From contig JNEU01000835.1 of assembly GCA_000697475.1 (NCBI GenBank), positions 62,001 through 126,000 of the forward strand: DNA of 64,000 nucleotides, read 5' to 3'. This document shows, in pieces, positions 10,399-22,004 of this stretch (its first letter is position 1; the number at the start of each line of letters is the position of its first letter). The DNA is from Lichtheimia corymbifera B2541 (taxonomy: Eukaryota; Mucoromycota; Mucoromycetes; Mucorales; Lichtheimiaceae). Made by a program: the position numbers and the translations under genes. The notes beneath the pieces are model-generated. The model was not told the DNA's origin. It searched no databases and worked only from the letters and a program-made list of their open reading frames with translations.

Positions 10399-11319
10399 AT
10401 GCCAACAAGCACCAACACTGTCCGCATTCAATCATCAGCTGAATTGACCCCAGAAGTTCTCAAGAGCCTTAACAATCACTTGAGCACTCTCGAGCCACGC
10501 GAAATCCTTGAATGGGCTATTGACCACTTGCCCAACTTGCACCAGACTACTGCCATGGGATTGACTGGTACGCATCTTTTATGAATATTATTCATAATGC
10601 AATATATATCTAACTTATAATTTTCAGGCCTTGTATCTCTTGATTTGATTAGCAAAATCAGCATTGACCGTGAACAGCCCCACTTGGTGCCATTGATTTT
10701 CTTGGATACGCTTTATCATTTCAATGAAACGCTTGATCTCGTTCGCCGCTGCGAGCAAGTATATGATGTCAAGTTCCACATTTATAAACCCCTCGACTGC
10801 GAGACCGCACAAGAATTTGAAAAAGAGCATGGCCAACATTTGTGGGAAGTTGATGAAGCAACATACGATTTTCTCGTCAAGGTTGAGCCTGCACAACGCG
10901 CCTACCAACAACACAACGTGCAATCAGTGATCACTGGTCGTCGCCGCAGCCAAAAAGGTGACCGTGAAAACATTCCCATTCTTGAAGTCGACTCCACTGG
11001 TCTCATTAAACTCAACCCACTTGCACTTTGGGACTTTAAGCAAGTATGGACTTATATTCGTGCCAATGAAGTCCCCTACAATGCCCTTGTCGACGAAGGC
11101 TATCGATCCATTGGCGACTGGCACTCTACCAAGAAGCCTATGAGCGAAGATGATGAACGATCAGGCCGCTGGAGTGGCAAGCAAAAAACAGAATGCGGTT
11201 TGCACCAAGATTATTTCAAGATGCGTGCTGCTTTTGTGGCTGCAAAGAAGAAGAAAGAACAACAAGCTGCTGCTCGTGCTGCTGCTAATACTCCCACTGC
11301 TACGCCCGTTGCCGTGTAA
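10399..11319 (+). CDS. MET16: Phosphoadenosine phosphosulfate (PAPS) reductase
   Basis: Exons 10399-10567 and 10628-11319 give 286 residues. The enzyme reduces PAPS to sulfite with thioredoxin in assimilatory sulfate reduction, in the cytosol. Support in order: REILEWAIDHLPNL and TTAMGLTGLVSLDLISK (nucleotide-binding P-loop-like region of the family), PLIFLDTLYHFNETL, VITGRRRSQ, an LNPLALW stretch, and the C-terminal signature GRWSGKQKTECGLH. The ECGLH cysteine is the catalytic nucleophile. The intron is in phase 1 inside GLTG. After the conserved core there is a short Lys/Ala-rich tail with no known role. Length agrees with fungal Met16. A TATA-like box lies 75 bp upstream of the start. Confidence 0.92.
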
Positions 11320-12506
11320 ATTCTCTCAACATTTTCCTTCTTCTTCTCCATCACACCCGCGCACACACACACGCACACATCACATCCCATTCCCATAGTA
11401 TTCCACGTTTATCTCTTATCCCTATTGCAACATTTGTAACACCCGCATATTATTCTACACACGCAAATTGTAGCGTTTTGTACATAGACGACCGATCATA
11501 TAAAACCCAAAGTTAATGTATCTTGATTCATTCAAAAATATCATGGTTTATGAGTAATGGCAATATCAAGGTTCTCTATGTTATAGGGGGAGAATCATAT
11601 TATGAGATGAAAAATATCCCGTAGTAGTCGAAATGCTGGTGTATGACTAATCCTGCGATGTGTGGGGCTTTGTCATATCAGAGGCCAGATCTTTTGCCAT
11701 CGGATCTACCCCCCATCTTATCTTGCATCTGAAATTATAATAATGGGCAAATCAGTCTAGTCTACTAACAGATCTTGATTTATCACTTTGGCGCTGCATG
11801 TATGGTATTGCACCATCATCATCCATTCAAACTACACACTATTGTCACTTGTCGTATCGGCTATGGAATACAATAATTGTTGACGATGGTGCTTGTTGGG
11901 GAAAGTTTGAGATATGTTGATGATGGGTGAATGTTCCATGATGATGATATCAATTGTGGTTGATGTTGTTGGCATGCGTCCATGTTGTTTCTGTGCATGT
12001 GGAGGATAATATAAACAGGGATGTTGCATGGTTACGCATGTTGATTAATAATCACAGCCTCTTGTATCATCGTCCTCCTAAATGTTCTTGTGTTGTTTGT
12101 TAATCCAAAAAGCGAAATGCGACGGCCAATAAAAGGTGATAAATGGATGCCGCTCTCATGCAATGGTGTAGTACAAAGACCATGGCTTCATCGGGCATTT
12201 GATTTTCCGCATTTGGATGTGATAACATTGACGTGATGGATATGCTCTTCTTGAACAAGGCAATGTGGGATTATTTATGCACCCATCATGGCTTTATGCT
12301 CAGCGGCGGGATATGGCGTGAGTGTTTGTTGTCTGTGTATAAGGGTTTGGTAGCTGTTTTCATATGATATGCATATGCCATCAATCGGATTATCCCGCGT
12401 ATTTTGACTCAATGGCAACGCCACGTCAACGGACTGAAGAGAAGAACGGGCAATGGGAAGGACAGTGTGATTTATTTCTTTTTCTTTATCATCTTCTACA
12501 TTAATC
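11320..12506. other. Intergenic, 3' region of PAPS reductase and upstream region of nitronate monooxygenase
   Basis: About 1.2 kb with no conserved frame. It begins with a CT-rich and CA-rich trailer (11320-11400). The part before 12507 is expected to hold the promoter of the next gene and includes a T-rich tract close to its ATG. No repeats or RNA genes were recognised. Confidence 0.4.
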
Positions 12507-13670
12507 ATGACTATATCATTAACCAACGCGTTCACCAAGGCTGTCAAAGTCAAGTATCCCATCATTCAAGCACCCTGTGCCGGTCATACTGGAGTCGACT
12601 TGGTAGCTGCTGTAAGCAATGCCGGTGGATTGGGCTCACTTGCTGCAGGCATGATGCCACCCAACGACATGCGTACTGCCATTCGAGCCATTAAGCAAGC
12701 AACCACGCAACCATTTGCTGTCAATCTCTTTTGCCGCATGGAACGTCCACCCACACAAGATGAAATGCAACGCGACTATCCTGCATGCGACAAGGTATTG
12801 GATAGAATAAGGGCACAGCTTGGTATCACACGCCCAACAACATTTACACCACGTTCGCCACCACTCGACCAACAAATTGCCGTGATCATTGAAGAACAAG
12901 TGCCTGTGGTATCGTACACCTTTGGATATCTGCCCGAGGATGAACAAAAGCGACTTGAGGATGCAGGAGTCTATTTGATTGGTACAGCAACCACTGTCAA
13001 GGAAGCTTTGGTGTTGGCTGGTTTACTGGAAGGCAGTAGTGTCAAGAAGGCGGATGCTGTTGTTGCACAAGGTCTCGAAGCAGGAGGTCATCGTGGATCA
13101 TTTCTGAAGGAGGATGCCAATGATGAGAATCAACGACAAATGCCAACAGAGGAATTGGTACCCAAAGTGGTCAAAGCACTACGTGAACATCAAAAGGATC
13201 GATATGTTCCTGTATTGGCAGCGGGTGGATTAAGTACAGGCACGGATATTGCCAAGGCTCTTCACAAATGGCAGGCAGATGGTGCAGCTGCTGGTACATT
13301 ATTCATGCTCACCACTGAATCAACCACACCAGCCGCTCATCGCAAGGTCCTACTCGAATCGAAGGCTGCTCCTCGTATCACGCGTGGTCTTAGTGGACGG
13401 TGGGCTCGTGGATTCCCCAATGCTTTTATGGATGCTATTGATAACGAGGTGCCTGACAGCGACATCCCATCGTATGACATTCATTCAGCAAGAACAAAGG
13501 ATATCGTCGCTCATGCCGGCAAAAACAGCAACCCTGAATACATGCTACTATGGTCCGGATCACGTGCTTCAGATGCTGCAAAGTACTCCAATGGTGGTGC
13601 GGTCTCGGCCGGTGACATGGTCAACAAGATTGTCAAGGATATCGTCAATGCCTCTCCTTCATCCGTGTAG
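12507..13670 (+). CDS. Nitronate monooxygenase (2-nitropropane dioxygenase family)
   Basis: Single exon, 387 residues. It is an FMN-dependent TIM-barrel enzyme that oxidises alkyl nitronates such as propionate 3-nitronate, protecting cells from these metabolic poisons. Visible family features: YPIIQAPCAGHT at the barrel start, NAGGLGSLAAGMM, PFAVNLFCR on the third strand, VVSYTFGY, then VVAQGLEAGGHRGSF carrying the phosphate-binding GGHRG, and VLAAGGLSTGTDIAKAL near the end of the barrel. The C-terminal region contains LWSGSRASDAAKY. Length matches fungal members. It has no introns, unlike most of its neighbours. There is no pathway link to the adjacent PAPS reductase. Confidence 0.88.
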   Translation: MTISLTNAFTKAVKVKYPIIQAPCAGHTGVDLVAAVSNAGGLGSLAAGMMPPNDMRTAIRAIKQATTQPFAVNLFCRMERPPTQDEMQRDYPACDKVLDRIRAQLGITRPTTFTPRSPPLDQQIAVIIEEQVPVVSYTFGYLPEDEQKRLEDAGVYLIGTATTVKEALVLAGLLEGSSVKKADAVVAQGLEAGGHRGSFLKEDANDENQRQMPTEELVPKVVKALREHQKDRYVPVLAAGGLSTGTDIAKALHKWQADGAAAGTLFMLTTESTTPAAHRKVLLESKAAPRITRGLSGRWARGFPNAFMDAIDNEVPDSDIPSYDIHSARTKDIVAHAGKNSNPEYMLLWSGSRASDAAKYSNGGAVSAGDMVNKIVKDIVNASPSSV

Positions 13671-14362
13671 ATGTACACATTATCCTACCTATGTACCATC
13701 AATGATTGATTGTTTTTCTGCAACAATGAAGACTCAATATGCCACATGGAAATGATGTTTATTTGTTTGGTTACGCAATGTTTGAGGTTATAAGCCGGAA
13801 AGCGGATCAACTATAATGTTAAGGATTCCAAGGTTGAGAGCTGCGACAACATGTGAAAGGATGGAGCTGTAAGTTGCTTGATTTATTGATGATTATTGCG
13901 TATATAGTAACATGCTATATTAGATCCCTCCAACCACTGGCATCAATTGACAGCTCCACTACAACTTTCGATGAAGCGTTCACAAAAGTACGACCATGGT
14001 ATCCATGATCCAGGTACGCTGCTATATCCATATATGTTCATCGACCATTGTATTTATGCGCATAAAAAAAGCTTTCTATTTTCCCGGGACAGAATGTCAG
14101 TCTATATCCGAATGTACGACGTGCCCATGACCTCAAAAGGTTGCCTTGGGGGAAAGAGTCACCGACATCAACACCATGCACCTGCTGCAGCACATTCACA
14201 CACTTGTTTGTTTTATCGCCTGCGATCGGCATTATCCTTAAAAGATCTCGTCGCCAATACCAACACGCATTTTTCGTCCCTCGTGCTTTTGTTTGGAATA
14301 CGTTGATTTACAAGGTGCTGTGCATGAAATAGCAACAAGCTCTATAAATTTCACAGCAATCA
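13671..14362. other. Intergenic, promoter of MFS_1-like gene
   Basis: About 690 bp. Short frames at 13947-14306 and 14141-14332 overlap each other in different phases and have no domain character. Treated as promoter and leader sequence of the downstream transporter. Confidence 0.4.
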
Positions 14363-16274
14363 ATGCGTCCATATGTGGTGTCTCTTTTTCCTTTCCTTGC
14401 TCTATCCACAATGTACACGTTATGCAAGTTCCTCTACATTACAGTCTTTGCCCTCCTATCTGCAGTACCACCCTATCTACAAATCTATTATCATGACGTG
14501 TTGTACTTTTCCTCGAATCAAATCGGATGTGTTCTCGCGATTGCCCCGTTTATTCAATCACTCGCATGCCCAATATGGACGTATCTTGTCGACAAACGAC
14601 CAAAGTTGCACGGGAGTATCATGGCGTTTACCAGCCTTATGGGTGGATTGGCAATCTTGGGTATTATGATTCTCGGTCATCATCATCATCATCATCATCA
14701 TCATCAAGAAGATACAACCAAGGATCCTTCAACACCCCTTGTTTTTTCTTTTGTCTTCAATAACAATGAGCAGCATACACCAGCAGCAACGCAACAAACG
14801 GTGATCCTCACATCATTATGTGCATTGATGTTTGCATTCTTCACTTTACCCAACGTATCCCTTGTGGACAGCGCTGTCATGAAGATATTAGGATCAAACA
14901 AGATCCTTTATGGCAAGTATTATTACAAGTTTACAATTAGCTATACGTCACTAACACATCATCTACTATGTAGGTGAACAACGATTATGGGGATCGGTAT
15001 CAGCTGGATTTACCATTCTTGTCGTTGGCGAGTTGATCAATTTGACCAATAACCTGGATGCTATCTTTTGGGTATTTGGCGTATCGACCCTAGCCTTTAT
15101 TGTTATATCCTTGAGTGTCAACAATGTGATATCCTCTTGTGTTTACGAAGACGATGATTATCGAGCTACCGAGTGTTCCAAGCTACTGGCTACCAACGAT
15201 AGTAGGCAGCGAATCAGCAATGATGAGGAGGATTATGAAAAAGAAGGTTCGGTTAGAGGACGATACCAAAGCACCATGATGCACGATGGAAGGGGATTAT
15301 ACAGACCAACAAGCTGCAACTCAACGGTGCTCTCGCTTGCACATGATTTAAGAGAAGAAGCTGATGAGCTCATGGATACCGCCAACATGTCATCTACCAC
15401 GCCTTTACAAACAGCTGGTCTTGCGATATCAAGGGTGTCATCTCTCGAACATACCATGCTAGCTGGGATCGAGGCTACAGCAGTTGCCACATCCGACGCT
15501 TCAATATCTTCCATCACAGCAGCAGCCACACCCATATCATCCAGCAGTCAAGCAAGGCTCTTTACATCCCCACCGGTTGCTTGTTTCCTGATCACAACAT
15601 TATTATTTGGTCTGGTGCTATCAATGATTGTCAATTTTTTATTCTTGTTTCTAAGCAACGATTTGCACACACCTGCAAGCTGGATAGGATGGACAGGGCC
15701 CCTTCAAGCGCTTACTGAGCTTTTATGCTTTTGTTTTTCAAAACAGGTGAGGTGCGAATGATTTTGTCAATCTTTGCCGATATTGACCATCTCCACCTTC
15801 TTTCCCCCAAAAACACAAAGATGATGGAACGATTTGGGACTGCCTGGTTGATTGTGTTTGCCCATGTCTGTACTAGCCTGCGCTGTTTATCGTACACATT
15901 ACTGCCGCCCGATGCATTATCCACCAATATTTGTGTGCTACTACTACAAACGCTTCATGGTAATATGCCTTTATATGATCCTTTTGTTGCATGTGTAGCA
16001 GTACATTAACATCACCAGTATAGGAATTGGATTCGGCATTTTCTGGGGTACAGCTGTAAGTGAAATGGATGCCATGTTTCCGGCAAACCAAAGAGCTGTG
16101 GCTCAAGGTGTCCTTGGTGCTCTTCACACAGGTCTCGGCACTGGATTGGGTGCTTTGATAGGAGGACAAGTATATGACTCTTTTGGTGCGTCTGGTCTCT
16201 TCCACAGTGCTGCAGCCCTTTCACTCATCAGTGCCTTGATTTTTTGCATCGGTCGTCGACTAGACATCAGCTAG
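14363..16274 (+). CDS. MFS_1-like transporter (MFSD6-type)
   Basis: Four exons (14363-14912, 14974-15746, 15821-15959, 16024-16274) give about 570 residues. Intron 1 must use a GC donor (GCAAGT) to keep the frame, ending at TAG before 14974. The N-terminal half has helices with FLYITVFALLSAVPPYLQIYY and the motif CPIWTYLVDKRPKL (MFS loop 2-3 Asp-Lys-Arg type). The loop after helix 3 carries nine consecutive His. A central hydrophilic loop of ~150 residues separates the halves. The second half has WIGWTGPLQALTELLCF, LRCLSYTLLPPDALS, GFGIFWGTAVSEMDAMFP and ALHTGLGTGLGALIGG, typical of the MFS_1_like/MFSD6 family. The substrate is unknown. Intron 2 falls exactly between KQ and MERFG, as the conserved block requires. 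Confidence 0.75.
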
Positions 16275-17069
16275 TATGTCGGATATAGTAGTAGTATCTT
16301 TATTGTGCGTGTAAATATATTTCATGTTGATTACATCTCTATCACGTTTGTGTGCATGTAGCGATGATAAAACAGGGGATCGATACTACCAGCGGGCGGG
16401 GTATAGATAAAAGGGCTGATGCACATACAATACTGCACATGCACGGATAGGAATCAGGATATGGAATTGATGAGTAATGTATGTCACCAGTCGGCAAAGT
16501 GCTCATGTCATCGATGTATCACGGGCTTCATTGACTAGGAGCATCATCGCCTCTTGTGTGTGTATCCTTCTTGATAGATACAGTGCATGTCATCATGTCA
16601 TCATCTTCCCATCCCATCAGCTGCATTCTACATATCACTGCAATCAATAACTTATTTACTACCATCAATGTCACCAAGAAGCTATACCTTATTCACCAGT
16701 GTAAAAGAAGAGGAAACTCGTGCGTACCGTGTATATCCCGGTCAGTTGTCAACTTCAAGTATACACCTTTCCCGAGGATGTCTTGGTGTTGGCTAGGTTT
16801 ACACTTACAGACTGGTTTATGCAAGCCGACCTTCTCCTACGCACATCCAAAAGTGATGTGAATCTGTTATTGTCATACTACACATACCTTGAGACACACC
16901 TTCGTCATTGAGTGTTGTTTACTTGCGTACCTTTCCAAAGGCAATCATCAACATTATCCATTCGCGCAGCAACCTGTCAAGGACGTGTATGTGTAACCAC
17001 CACGTATCATTGCACTCAGCTCTCCACCTTTCCGTTAATGCAGTCGACAGCATCCATTAGGAAAAAGCA
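16275..17069. other. Intergenic before repeat block A
   Basis: About 800 bp without a supported gene. Frames around 16556-16911 read as short hydrophobic peptides with no recognisable domain. From about 17070 the sequence passes into a repeat family found twice more in the window. Confidence 0.4.
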
Positions 17070-18090
17070 ACTCCTTTACGCTTATGGCAGAGGCAAAACA
17101 TAAAGGTACCTGTTTCTCAACATTTTCATAATGAAGCGTGAGGTCTTTATGAGAACAAACACACTCGTCATGGTCGACAACACCGTATGTGCGAGTTTCA
17201 CGATGGAGGTGGGCAATCTCGGGGGACGTTCTGGTCCATGCATCGTCTCTCTTATATCTGGGTCATTCGCATTCAAAGTTCTCAAAATGAAACGTGCGGT
17301 TTTTAAATGAATGGAGTTGATCAGCATGACTCAGAGAATCTTCATACCAAGTTTCATGTTCGAAATGGGGAATCCCAAGGTAATGCATAATAATCGACAT
17401 TTCATGAATTTGGACGGGTGCGGAATTTCCGTCCTTCATAGTCAATCACTCATTATACCCTCCCATTCAGAGTTTTCAAATGAAGTGTAAGGTCTTTATT
17501 AAGACAAAGTTGATCAGCGTATCCAAGAGCATCTTGTGTGAAATTTACAGGTTCGAAATGGGCAATCTCAAGGTTATAGGTCGTCCACCATACATACATT
17601 CATGTCCGTTCATCGTCCGGCGCTCCCATTTTAATTCTCACAATGAAGCCTGCGACTTCAATATGAATGGGGTTGATCAGCATGTCGAAGCCCAGGCGCC
17701 TGATCAAGTTTCGAGTTTGACATGAACAATTGCGGGGGTGTGCACTATGCACCCTACTTGCGCTCCGTCCGTTCTATATTTGGACTGCCCGGTTCATTGA
17801 AACATCATAATGAACCATGCAGTTTTTAAATGATGAAGTTGATCAGAATGTCCCAGCGAACCTTCATACCAAGTTCCAAGTTCAAAGTGGGCAATCCCAA
17901 GATAATGCATACTAAATGACATTTCATTGAATCCGGGCGGGTGCCGAATTTCTGTCGATCATAGTAAACCCCACATTACACCCTCCCATTCAAAATCTTT
18001 GAATGAAGTGTGGGTTCTTTATTAAGAAAAAGTTGATCAGCATGACAAAGAGCATCTTGTGTGCAAGTTTGAGGTTCGAGAGAGGCAGTC
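17070..18090 (+). repeat. Repeat block A: array of diverged ~165-200-bp units
   Basis: Five to six diverged copies of one unit follow each other. Each starts near a CATAATGAAG-like string and is followed by GGTCTTTATTAAGACAAAG, TTGATCAGCATG, AAGTTTCAGGTTCGA and GGGCAATCTCAAG. TTGATCAG marks stand near 17311, 17511, 17677, 17842 and 18035. The same units occur at 35870-36490 and 48560-49200 in the same orientation. Open frames inside are broken and differ between copies, so I do not call them genes. Confidence 0.75.
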
Positions 18091-18540
18091 AAGGCCATGG
18101 ATCAATTACAGTGTGCATGGATTTGCAGGGCAGTGCCTGATCTATTAAATTCCAGCTCTTCCACTTGCAGCTACTTCCCTCTTCCCTCCATTCTCAACTG
18201 TTGCCCCCAAGTACAATTACAACCTGCAAACGATTGTTCTGCTTCAACCCATCATGTGAATCCTACAACTGTCTTGATCCTATTGTCTTTGACTGAAAGG
18301 CAAGTCCATGGCGTGTGCACCCCACTACAGCAACCCGCGTTCCTTGACAATGCACGCTCTCTTGCACTCTCATCCGCCACAACCAATCGTAACAGCATTC
18401 ATTCCAGCAGTTGCTATTAGCGTGCCCTTTCACCACTATATCCAACAGCGTTCCTTACTGGCACAGCATGCCTTGCAGCCTTTTCTTATGTGGACAGCTG
18501 ATAGCCATCGTATATAGCAGCTTTATTTACGTGTAGCAAC
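18090..18540 (+). repeat. Repeat module P, copy A
   Basis: This follows array A directly. It shares ordered landmarks with 36490-36950, 46180-46560 and 49200-49690: CATTCTCAACTGTTGCC near the start, a middle string CTTGATCC, GCAGTTGCTATTAGC, and CTTTATTTACGTGTAGCA at the end. Substitutions and small gaps separate the copies. No conserved coding frame. Confidence 0.7.
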
Positions 18541-19108
18541 TTGTTTCAATACATGCGGATCCTTATGGGTGTTTCTATACCAATCATCAAGTACTATTGC
18601 GCAATCCAAGCATTCTTCACCTGGTTGAGTTGCGAGAGACGATGACCAAGCAAGTGATTGACCAACAGCCGGATGGAAAAGGAAGGGATGACAGGAGTTC
18701 TTTGTATCAACATATGGACTTGCAATGGTTATGGATGGATGCAATTAAGCACAGTGGTGGGTGATCCTGAATGTCGATTTGATTACTTGACACACCGTCA
18801 GCAAGAGGATGGATCATGTTGGGTGGATACGGCTGAGGATGGTGATGGATCGGGTGACATGGATGAGAGGGCCTATATCTTTGATGAAAGGCAGTTTTCC
18901 ACCATGGGTGATACTGGATATGGGAGTCAAATCACGCACAGGAACTAGCTAGTTTGCCATCATGGATGAAGATCTTTATAATACCAGCAACCGAAGATAC
19001 GTGGCAATTCTCAGGATTGTACACAGGTTTAAATAGACGCTTGTATATTCAAAGATAATAAATTTATAGTACTGGTTCCCAACAATAGTGTTTGCTACAG
19101 ACGTTTGA
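18540..19108 (+). repeat. Repeat module Q, copy A
   Basis: Long similarity to 46560-47290. Shared strings include CAATCATCAAGTACTATTGC, AAGCAAGTGATTGACCAACA, GGAAAAGGAAGGGATGACAG and CCTGAATGTCGATTTGATTA. The right end (AACAATAGTG... GATTCATT) matches the end of the C copy and stops at the stop codon of the next minus-strand gene (19110). Confidence 0.7.
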
Positions 19109-19109
19109 T

Positions 19110-19788
19110 TCATTCCCTTGTGATTTCTACTTTCTTGACACGGCTGTTTGTAGGTGTAAAAAAGATGTCGTGGTGGGTGCTTGGTTCAGGAGTGACAACA
19201 GAAACATCAATAACCTCTCGCAATCGATCAACATACTGGCGTTCATTCAAACCATGCTCAGTCATTAAACCTGTTCGCAAAATAGAATGCTACAATGTTT
19301 CAATTAATGATTTCTCTGCCAGTTGTCATCTCTCCCTTTCCTTTTTGGTTACCTTGTAGGCGAAAACAAGTCGAAGCGTGTTCTTGAATTGCGCCATGCC
19401 GCTGACAGAGGTGGGGATATTGAGCACATCGATGCTCTTCGCAACGTACAAGCCATTTTGGTCAGCCAAGCAGTAAAGGTAGCCAATTGTTGCCTATGTC
19501 ACGTATAAGAAAAAGGGCTAATTAATCGGTTTAATGATTGATGTCACCTACCAATCCAATCCATCGCAAGCATTCCAGGTATCTTTTGTTCAGAGCACGG
19601 AGATGATTGAGGATGGAGCCATTCACGCGCAAGCCATGACTTGAGAAGTGGTGGCAGTGGGCTTTTTAAACTCGTTGCTTGAGAGCTCCAGGCACTTGAT
19701 ACCTTGTCGTATCGAACCACAGCACCGGATAAGGCCAGTTGATATCCACAAGTGATGATCCAGCGTTCTCTTCTCCGAATCTGACCAT
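19110..19788 (-). CDS. Spliced hypothetical protein next to repeat block A
   Basis: Four exons can be joined in frame: 19788-19703, 19639-19552, 19493-19353 and 19289-19110, with introns of about 60 nt, giving some 164 residues. Exons read as ordinary protein: LVDINWPYPVLWFD, HGLRVNGSILNHLRALNKRY, LECLRWIGLATIGYLYCLAD, AQFKNTLRLVFAYK, then NERQYVDRLREVIDV and a polar tail ending KKVEITRE. I do not recognise the family. The first intron (63 nt) is needed to avoid an in-frame TAA, so one alternative is a decaying gene. A further upstream ATG at about 19927 (MALK followed by GTAAAT) does not join in a compatible phase. The stop codon abuts the edge of repeat module Q. Confidence 0.45.
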
Positions 19789-20723
19789 TCGATGCCACGA
19801 AACTATTGTTTAAAGTAAGAAACATAAGAATCGTGCGTTTCAGGTTGATGTAAAAGAGCGGATGTTGCAAGAGGAGGGTAAAGAGGAAAGGGATAATAAA
19901 GGAGAGGAAATTTACCTTCAAAGCCATACCGAAAAGGAGGAAGCCGTTAAATCATCACCATGAGACTCGCAGCCTTTGCTATTTGCACCAAGGTCAAATG
20001 CGCCATGACAACTTCAGCACCCGACGTAGACCATGGTACCTAAACCAACTTTTGCAGATGCTTCACGGAGAGATAACTATATGAAAGCAACAAGGTGGCG
20101 TGTATGAGTAGAGTGACTCATAAAGCAACATGATCAAGCTTTACCTCATTATAAGGCTCCAACATCACAATGATGGCCCACGATACAAAGAAGCACTATG
20201 AATGTCCATGAAGGTAAGCACTTATTCATAGGTTGAAAGATGTGATACACACAAACCTTAGACATTTGATCTTGCAAGCAATCAAAGAAGTATGGCAGAG
20301 GAAAGAGGCGTGGGGTAGAATGATGTGCAGCGACAACATCCTTTTATTGTGCACGGAGGGCGTGGGTATTTCTTTCTGTTGAGGATGATGAATTGATAAA
20401 TTGATGCATGAGCTGATGGGGCGCATACACCAGGATTAATATGAAGAGCCTAGGTGTAATGTTGCCTATGCATACATCGGCTGCAATAGGGCATGATAAA
20501 ATCTATCACCGAAATTAATCACTTGTATGCCTAACGCACTTTCCCATTATTAAAAGGTGACTTGCCCTTGTTGTCAACCTACTCTTTTAATATGTATTGT
20601 TTTATAAACGGAAAGGACTACATTGAAGAATCTAAAGAGGGGAGAGAGCTCACGTACAATATGTGGGTTGCAAATAACTGTAGCTGGTGGTGCTTCATGA
20701 CACAATCAACTACAGATCACTAA
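19789..20723. other. Intergenic, no supported gene
   Basis: About 930 bp. It may hold the promoter of the hypothetical gene to the left. Short frames at 20226-20426 and in the T-rich region have no domain features. Confidence 0.4.
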
Positions 20724-21228
20724 TCATAATGTCACTGGTTGCTTGATAGTGGTCGTATTTTGGGTATTGTATCCATTCTTCCCCCAATTCATGCAAATAG
20801 AATGCTGATGCAGCTGTTTCTTCAGCCATTCGTAATATCTGAGTGCAGATGGTTTGACATACTTCTCTTCCAATGCACTAATAGCAGCCTGATAACGGTG
20901 GCGTTCAGTGAATGCGTTGCAGGTTGATGATAAATGATGATGGTCGCTTCCTTTTCTACAGGTATTCTGCTGCTGTTCTTCCTTCCATCGTTCCAGGAAA
21001 TCCTTGGCGTCGCCTTTTAGCATCATCCTCAAAATGGTATATCTCGTAGCATCAGGAACCGCCAACCCGATGAAAAAGAGCTCGATTCACAAAATGAATA
21101 TGGTAAAATCTTCCTTGTCAGTGCCGCCGAATTCATTGTGTATTAAATAATGATGGTTCTGGTGAAGTTTGAAGGATCATCTGGATGGCTGCCAAATCAT
21201 CCATCCTTACGCCTTTGCCGTTATCCAT
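20724..21228 (-). pseudogene. Decayed retrotransposon gag-like fragment
   Basis: An open frame of 113 codons (21065-20724) carries features of Ty3/gypsy-type capsid regions: a PDATRYTILRMMLKGDA segment followed by a Trp-containing helix, then ALEEKYVKPSALRYYEWLKK. Immediately upstream the same frame holds GGTDKEDFTIF and an ELFFIGL segment, interrupted by one TGA. Further upstream, another frame offers an ATG (21228) with a short peptide ending in SLFNTQ. The order fits a gag N-terminus broken by one frameshift and one stop. No protease, reverse transcriptase, integrase or LTRs were found nearby, so this is a relic or a captured fragment. The similarity is by pattern only. Confidence 0.4.
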
Positions 21229-21569
21229 TGCTCTTTTGGGTATCTTGTAAGCAGAGTGTCTCGATTCTCAAGGACATGAAAAGGTTTATATAGGATCATG
21301 ATGAAGACTCCTTATTATGTCACAGTAAACAGATGAAGACAATGACCCATACAACACCATCACGTGGCGGCACAACATCACTGATTTCAACATAAATAAT
21401 TGTTTCTTTCAATGAAAAGATGTTTACTTTATTCCTTTATTGATATGGTATGTTTACAGTGCGATGCTATATATTGCATTATGTATCTTGGATACCGTTG
21501 TCAATTACCTACAATGAATTTCCCGCCGGTCTATTACACAAGCAGCACCCTCCCACTTTCCTTCTTCCG
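21229..21569. promoter_or_regulatory. Upstream region of GNAT gene
   Basis: About 340 bp between the gag-like relic and the acetyltransferase start. No specific motif was assigned. Confidence 0.35.
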
Positions 21570-22004
21570 ATGACCATCCAGATTGTACGATTGACGGCAG
21601 ACATTGCACGGGACCAATTTGACCAGGTGGTGAAGCTCTTCCAGCAACTTTCGAGCACGGCTAATGAGTCGTTGGTGCAAGCGGCTTTAGCGTCGATACA
21701 AAACCAAGTTATTGCAGCTGAGGATATGACGACTGGAGATATTGTAGGCGTGCTTATCATTGCCATGACACCTTGTGCGTCAGGTACACGTGTGCATATC
21801 GAGGATGTGGTGGTCGATTCAGCTTGCCGCGGCAAAGGAGTGGGTACACAGCTTTTGACAGATGCTATTCGACGTGCCAAGGATGAGTTTCATGCGAGAA
21901 CCATTGATCTTACGAGTCGACCTGAAAGAACAAGTGCCAATCGACTGTATCAACGGCTTGGATTTCAGCTTAGAGACACCAATGTTTATCGCTATACTCC
22001 TTAA
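21570..22004 (+). CDS. GNAT-family N-acetyltransferase
   Basis: Single exon, 144 residues. Acetyl-CoA-dependent acyl transfer to an amine is expected; the acceptor is unknown. The C-terminal half shows the GNAT fold order: VHIEDVVVDSACRGKGVGTQLLTDAI contains strand beta-4 and the pyrophosphate loop R-G-K-G-V-G, followed by TIDLTSRPERTSANRLYQRLGF, the beta-5/alpha-4 region with the NxLYxRLGF signature. The start at 21570 (MTIQIVRL) is chosen because it begins the first beta-strand of the fold. An in-frame ATG at 21450 would add 40 residues with no counterpart in the family. Length is normal for small fungal GNATs. Confidence 0.8.
   Translation: MTIQIVRLTADIARDQFDQVVKLFQQLSSTANESLVQAALASIQNQVIAAEDMTTGDIVGVLIIAMTPCASGTRVHIEDVVVDSACRGKGVGTQLLTDAIRRAKDEFHARTIDLTSRPERTSANRLYQRLGFQLRDTNVYRYTP

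Noticed and set aside
14678..14704. Possible CAT microsatellite unrelated to coding
   Set aside because: It is in frame within the MFS_1-like gene and encodes the nine-His loop, so it is part of the coding sequence.
17480..17725. Open frames inside the repeat arrays (for example MKCKVFIKTKLISV-type peptides)
   Set aside because: Frames differ or break between copies of the same repeat unit, which argues against coding.
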